NCBI RefSeq assembly: GCF_030272615.1
Contig: NC_081414.1
Location: 817,728,396-817,792,395 of the forward strand
Direction of reading: 5' to 3'
Source: Cryptomeria japonica
Lineage: Eukaryota; Streptophyta; Pinopsida; Cupressales; Cupressaceae
DNA length: 64,000 nucleotides
The position numbers were made by a program, and so were the translations under genes. Positions within the stretch are counted from its first letter, which is position 1; each line of letters starts with the position of its first letter. Below, one piece after another: positions 58,909-64,000 of this stretch. Under the pieces are notes generated by a model that worked only from the letters and a program-made list of their open reading frames with translations, made no database searches and was not told where the DNA came from.

Positions 58909-60311
58909 TGTTGGCATATGATGAAGCGGTGACAATTTATGTTGTCATTGATGTCAATAAGTGAGTAGGTATGTGGTACCCAAGCAGGTGAATAGGTATG
59001 AACCAATATGAAGACTAGAAGCGGCTATATTCAACTGGGATGGAGTGAACCGGTATTGAGGTTCACAGTTTGACTATTAGTTGGTAGTCTTAGTTCAGCT
59101 CTAGGGTTTCCGGTTTGGCTTGTGCAGTGCAACTGATGATGTTTTGTGATGACTTAGTTAAGAAAAAGGATAAGGATCAGGATGCCACATCAGCTATGTG
59201 CACTTGAAGGATTTCTTCGAGGATCTTGCACATGAAGATCGAATGCATTGAATATCTACCTCGAGAATGTGCATTTTTCTTAGAGGTATGAGAAAAGAGC
59301 GTGATGGGTTACTATTTTCCAATTGCGATGAAGATTGGACGATGTAGAATGACTTGAGATCTTTCTCATATTGTTATATTCAATGCAAAGTATTTTAACA
59401 GTCAAGATTGGACTGCTTGTAATTGTAAACCTAAAATGCTTAGGGTTTAGGGTTTATGCTACCGACCTAATTGTTGTTATCTATAATGTCGATGATGTTT
59501 GTTATTGTTTGTGTCTACATGTAGAGATACATGCCAAACCAGGGTGTGGAATCTGCAGAGTGTGATTGCAAAGGAATAGAATTGAAAAGGATCTACCTTA
59601 GCAAGTAGTGTTGTTATCAGATCAAAGCTTTACCTATTGACTTCTAACCATCTCAACAAAAGGAAAATCCCTTGACTAGGTAGCTTTAACAGGCTTGCTG
59701 AAAATCCTCTAACTAGGTGACTCAAGCTCATTGAGTTCTTTAAATCCTCTTGCAAGGTAACCTTTAACAGGGTTTATAGCCATCCCTTAACTGGGTGATC
59801 CCTAACAGGATCGGTTCCTAACAGAACCTTATTGTAAAGTCTTTAACCAGACTAGGCTCCTAATAGAGCGGACTTCAAAAAAGTTCAAAAACAAGGTTGT
59901 GGGTATTCATCCCCACCGTGGTTTTTCCCATTTGGGTTTCCATGTGAAAAATCTGTGTGTCATGGGCTATGTATTTTTCATGTGATGATTGAGTAGTTTT
60001 TGTTCAGTTGTATATGCATTTAGAGCTAATGGTTGTGATATTACTAATGCAACTCATGCATGTTAAAACTGGTAAAATAGCTATCTAGATTTGAAAAGTG
60101 TTGTATGCTATTCGATGTACTTTTGATTTACCGGTTTAGTTGTTTGAAGCATTTTTGTTTAACCGGTATTGGTATGGTTAAGTACAGTGGTATAGATAAC
60201 TGATTATCTATGTTCAGAGAGTGTCAAAATATTAAAGCAAGTTTTTGTCTGTACTGATTCACCCCCCCCTCAGTACCGGTTAGAGTATTTGCTATTCATC
60301 ATTATTCATCA
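58909..60311 (+). repeat. Copia 3' LTR
   Basis: This 1,403-bp repeat pairs with 46449-47873. The LTRs differ by clearly more scattered substitutions than the LARD LTRs do, and by a short indel around 59510, so this insertion is older than the LARD. Confidence 0.92.
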
Positions 60312-60316
60312 TATTT

Positions 60317-62790
60317 TAATTGTCAAATTGTGCCCTAGACTTGGTCCCATAACTAATTAATGACAAATGTCAATACAATTTATCTTTCTTTTCTCTTTTT
60401 GTTTTATCTGATTTTTGAAATATTGAGATCATCTTTTAAGTTAATAAAACTCGAAAGTGATCTAATCTTAAATTACATGCATTTCAAATAAATTTTTAAT
60501 AAAATTTCAGATTACTTCTTATTTTAATATTATTTATAAAAATAGAAATAAAATTTATAGAATTAATTTATGATAAGTAATGATTTATCATTCCTACTTG
60601 CTATTACGTAGTTAGAATATGTTTAATGCTTTTGCTCAACTTTACAAGCACACAAATATTTATATTGTCAATGCGAAGAGTGGAATTTGAATGCTTTGCA
60701 TGGTATTTAGTGTTCAATGAACGTGTTTGAATTTTTAGCCATTTGTTTTTATAGAAATGTAATTATGCTAAGTGTGTTTTTACAGCCATATAATGACAAA
60801 AAGCATATATTGTGAATTGTGTGGTAAGAATCCATCAGAGATAAGAAATGCTCTTCTCTCCAATTCAACTAAGCCAATTCTGATGGTAACGGTATTTGAT
60901 TGATACATAAAATTAATAGATATTTATCTTCCATTATATTGGAATTAGTTGTTGTATCTAGACCACACACTCACAACAATATTAATCAGTCAATTTTTAT
61001 TAGGAATTGTTACTTTTTTATTATGAAATATGTTATCAATTCTAACCTACTTTTATTGAATTTTTTATTTATACATTAAAGATTTGAAAGGGAAACCAAG
61101 TAAAAAATCTGACTAATCAATTGTCTATGATACTTTTGCTATAACTTACCAAAAATTTAAAGTAATATTTTAATTGTCTAATTGTGCCATAAAATGGGTC
61201 TCATTATTAATTAATGACAAATGTCAATACAATTTATCTTTCTTACCAACTATGACCCGCTTTAATTGAATCTTTCACTTATCCATTCAAGATATGAAAG
61301 GAAAACCAAGTAAAAAAATTGACAAATCAATTGTCCATAAAAATTTTGTTATAACTTACCAAAAGTTGAAAGCAATATTTTAATTGTCAAATTGTGCCAT
61401 AGACGTGGTCCCATAATTAATTAATGACAAATGTCTATACAATTTATCTTTCTTTTCTCTATTTGTTTTATCTCATTTTTGAACTATTGAGATCATCTTT
61501 CAAGTTAATAAAACTTGAAAGTGATCTAATCTTAAATTACATGCATTTCAAATAAATTTTTAATTTTCATTAATTATTTTTTAATAAAATTTCAGATTAT
61601 TTTTTATTTTATTATTATTTATAAAAAATAGAAATAAAAGTTTATAAGAATTAATTTATGGTAAGTAATAATTTATATATAATAAATGATTTATCCCTCC
61701 CACTTGCTATTATGTAGTTAGAATATGTTTAATGCTTGTGCTCAACTTTACAAGCACACTAATATTTATATTGCCAATGTGAAGAGTGGAATTTGAATGC
61801 TTTGCATGGTATTTAGTGTTCAATGAATGTATTTGAATTTTTAGTCATTTATTTTTCTAAAAGTGTAATTATTCTAAGTGTGTTTTTACGGCCATATAAT
61901 GACAAAAAGCATATATTGTGAATTGTGTGGTGAGAATCCACCGGAGATATGAAATGCTCTTCTTTCCAATTCAACTAAGCCAATTATGATGGTAACACTA
62001 TTTATCTTCCATCGTATTGGAATTAGTCATTGTATAAGGACCACACATACTGATAGCAATATTAATTAGTCAATTTTTATTGGGAATTGTTACTTTTTGA
62101 TAATGAAATATGTTATCAATTCTAATCTATTTCTATTGAATCTTTTATTTATGCATTCAAGATTTGAAATAAAAACCAAATAAAAAATATGACAAATCAA
62201 TTGTATATGATACTTTTGCTATAACTTATCAAAAGTTGAAAGCAATATATTAATTGTCTAATTGTGCCATAAAATGGGTCCCATGATTAATTAATGACAA
62301 ATGTCAATACAATTTATCTTTCTTATCAACTTTGACCTGCTTCTATTGAATCTCTTACTTATGCATTCAAGATGTGAAAGGAAAACCAAGTAAAAAGTCT
62401 AACAAATCAGTTGTCTCTGATAATTTTGCTATAACTTACTAAAAGTTGAAAGCGATATTTTAATTGTCAAGTTGTGCCATAGACTTGGTCCCATAGTTAA
62501 TTAATGACAAATATCAATACAATTTATCTTTCTTTTCTCTTTTTGTTTTATCTATATTTTGAAGTATTGAGATCATCTTTTAAGTTAATAAAATTGAAAT
62601 TGATATAATCTTAAATTACATATATTTCAAAAAAAAATAAAAATTCATTAATTAATTTTTAATAAAATTTCAGATTATTTCTTATTTTAGTATTATTTAT
62701 AAAAAATAGAAATAAAAGTTTATAAGAATTAATTTATTGTAATTAATAATTTTTATATAATAAGTGATTTGTCACTCCTACTTTTTATAT
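60317..62790. repeat. Tandem array of about 1.1-kb units (rest of unit 1, units 2 and 3)
   Basis: Unit 2 begins near 60637 and unit 3 near 61735, with the shared start GCT(T/C)...TGCTCAACTTTACAAGCACAC. Each unit includes ATGCTTTGCATGGTATTTAG, GCATATATTGTGAATTGTGTGG, GGAATTAGT...GACCACACA, the two 230-bp subrepeats and AATTTCAGATTA...TTATTTATAAAA. Unit 3 ends near 62790, where a 21-bp piece (TTTTATATAATAAGTGATTT type, 62751 and 62782) is duplicated. Unit 1 abuts the first exon of the terpene synthase pseudogene, so the repeated DNA is its 5' flank. No coding frame is supported. Confidence 0.85.
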
Positions 62791-62908
62791 AATAAGTGAT
62801 TTACCACAATGCAAAAAACAACACTACAACAACATTAATAGAAACTAACAACAAAAAGAGACCAAGTCTTAGAAAATAAAAAATAGTAGTAGAAAACACC
62901 AAAACAAA

Positions 62909-64000
62909 CTATAGGGGTGCCTTTCGCACCTCAGTGGCATCAATGGCACTGTTCCATTCATTAGACGGGAACTTATACATCTCCTTAGCCTCCTTCTTAT
63001 CCTCCTCTGTGTCTGCAGTGCATTCCCTCAGCAGAGAGAGGGTGAGCGTCGAGCTATGTAAAACCTACAGATGAAATTTGTTAAGGCCCACAATTTGGGA
63101 ATCCCAGGCCTCCATCTTGCTCTTGAGCCGATTGACATCATCCATGATAGCCTACAATTCAAGCACAGGGCCTAGGTTCTCAATCCTCTGTGTGATGTCC
63201 AACATGTCCGTGCGCAACTTTTATATTTGCTCCATAGTAGGGATACCCTAGGGGTTCACAATAGCCATGTCATCCATAGTCTTATCCATCACCTTGGTCA
63301 CATCTTTAGTAGGGGAATAGTCGATATCATTGCCCAAGCCCATTAGGGGAAGAGAGTTCATCACCTGTTCCGCCATCTTTAAATCTGAGTCCAAGTTACC
63401 AAAGTCTGAGGATTTGGTATCAGAATTTTCCTCACCCATGACACCCATAGTGCCCATGTTCATATGGGCCCTATCCTTAACATCAACAGAGTCTTGGGCT
63501 TGCATCTCAGAATTGCCTGTGCCAGCGACACCAACAGTGTTTAAAACCATGGGGTTCCTAGTCATATCCACATCCACAACATCCTCACTAGGGGCCCCCA
63601 TAGTGGTATTAGGGTCCTCTCCCTCCTTGTCCATAATGGGGTCCTCCTCCGAGTCAATATTTTCAATCACAGGGGTCTTCTTTTTGCACAAGCTTTTGGA
63701 AGCCAATCTGGAGGATCTCCTTTTAACCTTAGAGTCAGGGGAAGGATTGTCATTCTTAGCATCCTCAAAGGATGAATTGTCATCAAAGACAATGTGTTTG
63801 CATTTAACAGGGGTTTTGCCTTTGCCCTTGGATAGGGAGTGGGAGACAATGGGAAAGGTGAACAGAGTCAAGCTGGGCGAGACCGTAGATAAAGAAACAA
63901 CAAAGGCATAAGCAGGCAGAGACATGGAGAAATTGGCTATAGCAAAGCCTTCATGAGGATACTGGAAAAATCTAGGGAAGGCCATACACAGGGCAACAAG
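62909..64000 (-). pseudogene. Partial unrecognised reading frame, acidic and coiled-coil
   Basis: The minus-strand frame is open from the window edge to 63248, then continues in the same frame to a TAG at 62909 with three TAG (including 63248-63250) and one TAA inside. In total about 358 codons are seen from the Met at 63985, which need not be the true start. The segment has KRRSSRLASKSLCKKK (basic, possible nuclear localisation signal), a long acidic Met/Asp/Glu-rich tract, then a coiled-coil-like tail (MDDVNRLKSKMEAWDSQIV). No known domain. Stop pattern and setting suggest part of another retroelement, but a host gene fragment is not excluded. The 193-codon antisense frame at 63330-63911 is its shadow. 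Confidence 0.5.

Larger units (their letters stand above)
46449..60311 (+). mobile_element. Ty1/copia retrotransposon with nested copy B
   Basis: This 13,863-bp element is flanked by TATCT (46444-46448) and TATTT (60312-60316). Other array units have TATTT at this site, so the left copy carries one T-to-C change. Subtracting copy B and its duplication leaves about 7.3 kb. Order on the plus strand is LTR, iMet primer site, gag, protease, integrase, RT, RNase H, purine tract, LTR. Integrase before RT defines Ty1/copia. It is dead: I count 14 TAG and 2 TAA in frame plus at least two frame slips. Confidence 0.93.

Noticed and set aside
60317-62790. CRISPR-like direct repeats
   Set aside because: Units are about 1.1 kb with 230-bp subrepeats in plant nuclear DNA; no short repeat-spacer periodicity.
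63330-63911. 193-codon plus-strand frame at the right edge
   Set aside because: It is antisense to the longer, composition-biased minus-strand frame and looks like its shadow.

Overview
This is a stretch of nuclear DNA from a large, repeat-rich plant genome. A gymnosperm, probably a conifer, is the most likely source. The only recognisable host gene is a terpene synthase relic whose exon layout and N-terminal motifs resemble the gymnosperm TPS-d group. The taxon is inferred from this gene and from the nested retrotransposons; no marker settles it. Nothing bacterial, organellar or CRISPR-like is present. I see no intact host gene.

Layout. 1-1214 is the 3' part of an old, diverged LTR. 2271-14281 is a complete, young, protein-free LTR element (LARD type: LTRs of about 4.1 kb, 3.7 kb non-coding interior) flanked by CTAAT. 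From about 15.6 to 39.8 kb lies one terpene synthase pseudogene on the minus strand. Its last exon is split in frame by a 19,870-bp Ty3/gypsy element of the Tat type (15754-35623, duplication AGAAA). That element is itself interrupted in its integrase by a 6.6-kb non-autonomous LTR element (copy A, 18975-25588, duplication GATAC). A small poly(A)-tailed retroposon sits in a terpene synthase intron.

Upstream of the terpene synthase, a roughly 1.1-kb unit of 5'-flanking DNA is repeated about three times (39825 to about 62790). This array is broken by a 6-kb L1-type LINE with a 3' RNase H domain (39912-45960) and by a Ty1/copia element (46449-60311). The copia element carries a second copy of the non-autonomous element inside its reverse transcriptase (copy B, 50626-57194, duplication ATAGG). 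The right edge (62909-64000) holds a partial, unrecognised minus-strand reading frame. Mobile elements account for about 52 of the 64 kb.

How it fits together. Pre-insertion sequence can be rebuilt at three junctions because both target duplications and reading frames match across them. The most novel item is the non-autonomous element. It has a tRNA-iMet primer site, copia-like ends, a coiled-coil plus multi-CCHC Gag-like protein, and then, where pol should be, one very long reading frame (about 1,070 codons in copy B) of unknown function. In the 16 codons I aligned between copies A and B every difference is synonymous, so the protein appears to have been under selection. Its LTR ends and polypurine tract match those of the neighbouring copia, a candidate helper. 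In the copia, copy B and right-edge frames almost every stop is TAG and none that I found is TGA, which points to C-to-T decay in CHG context.
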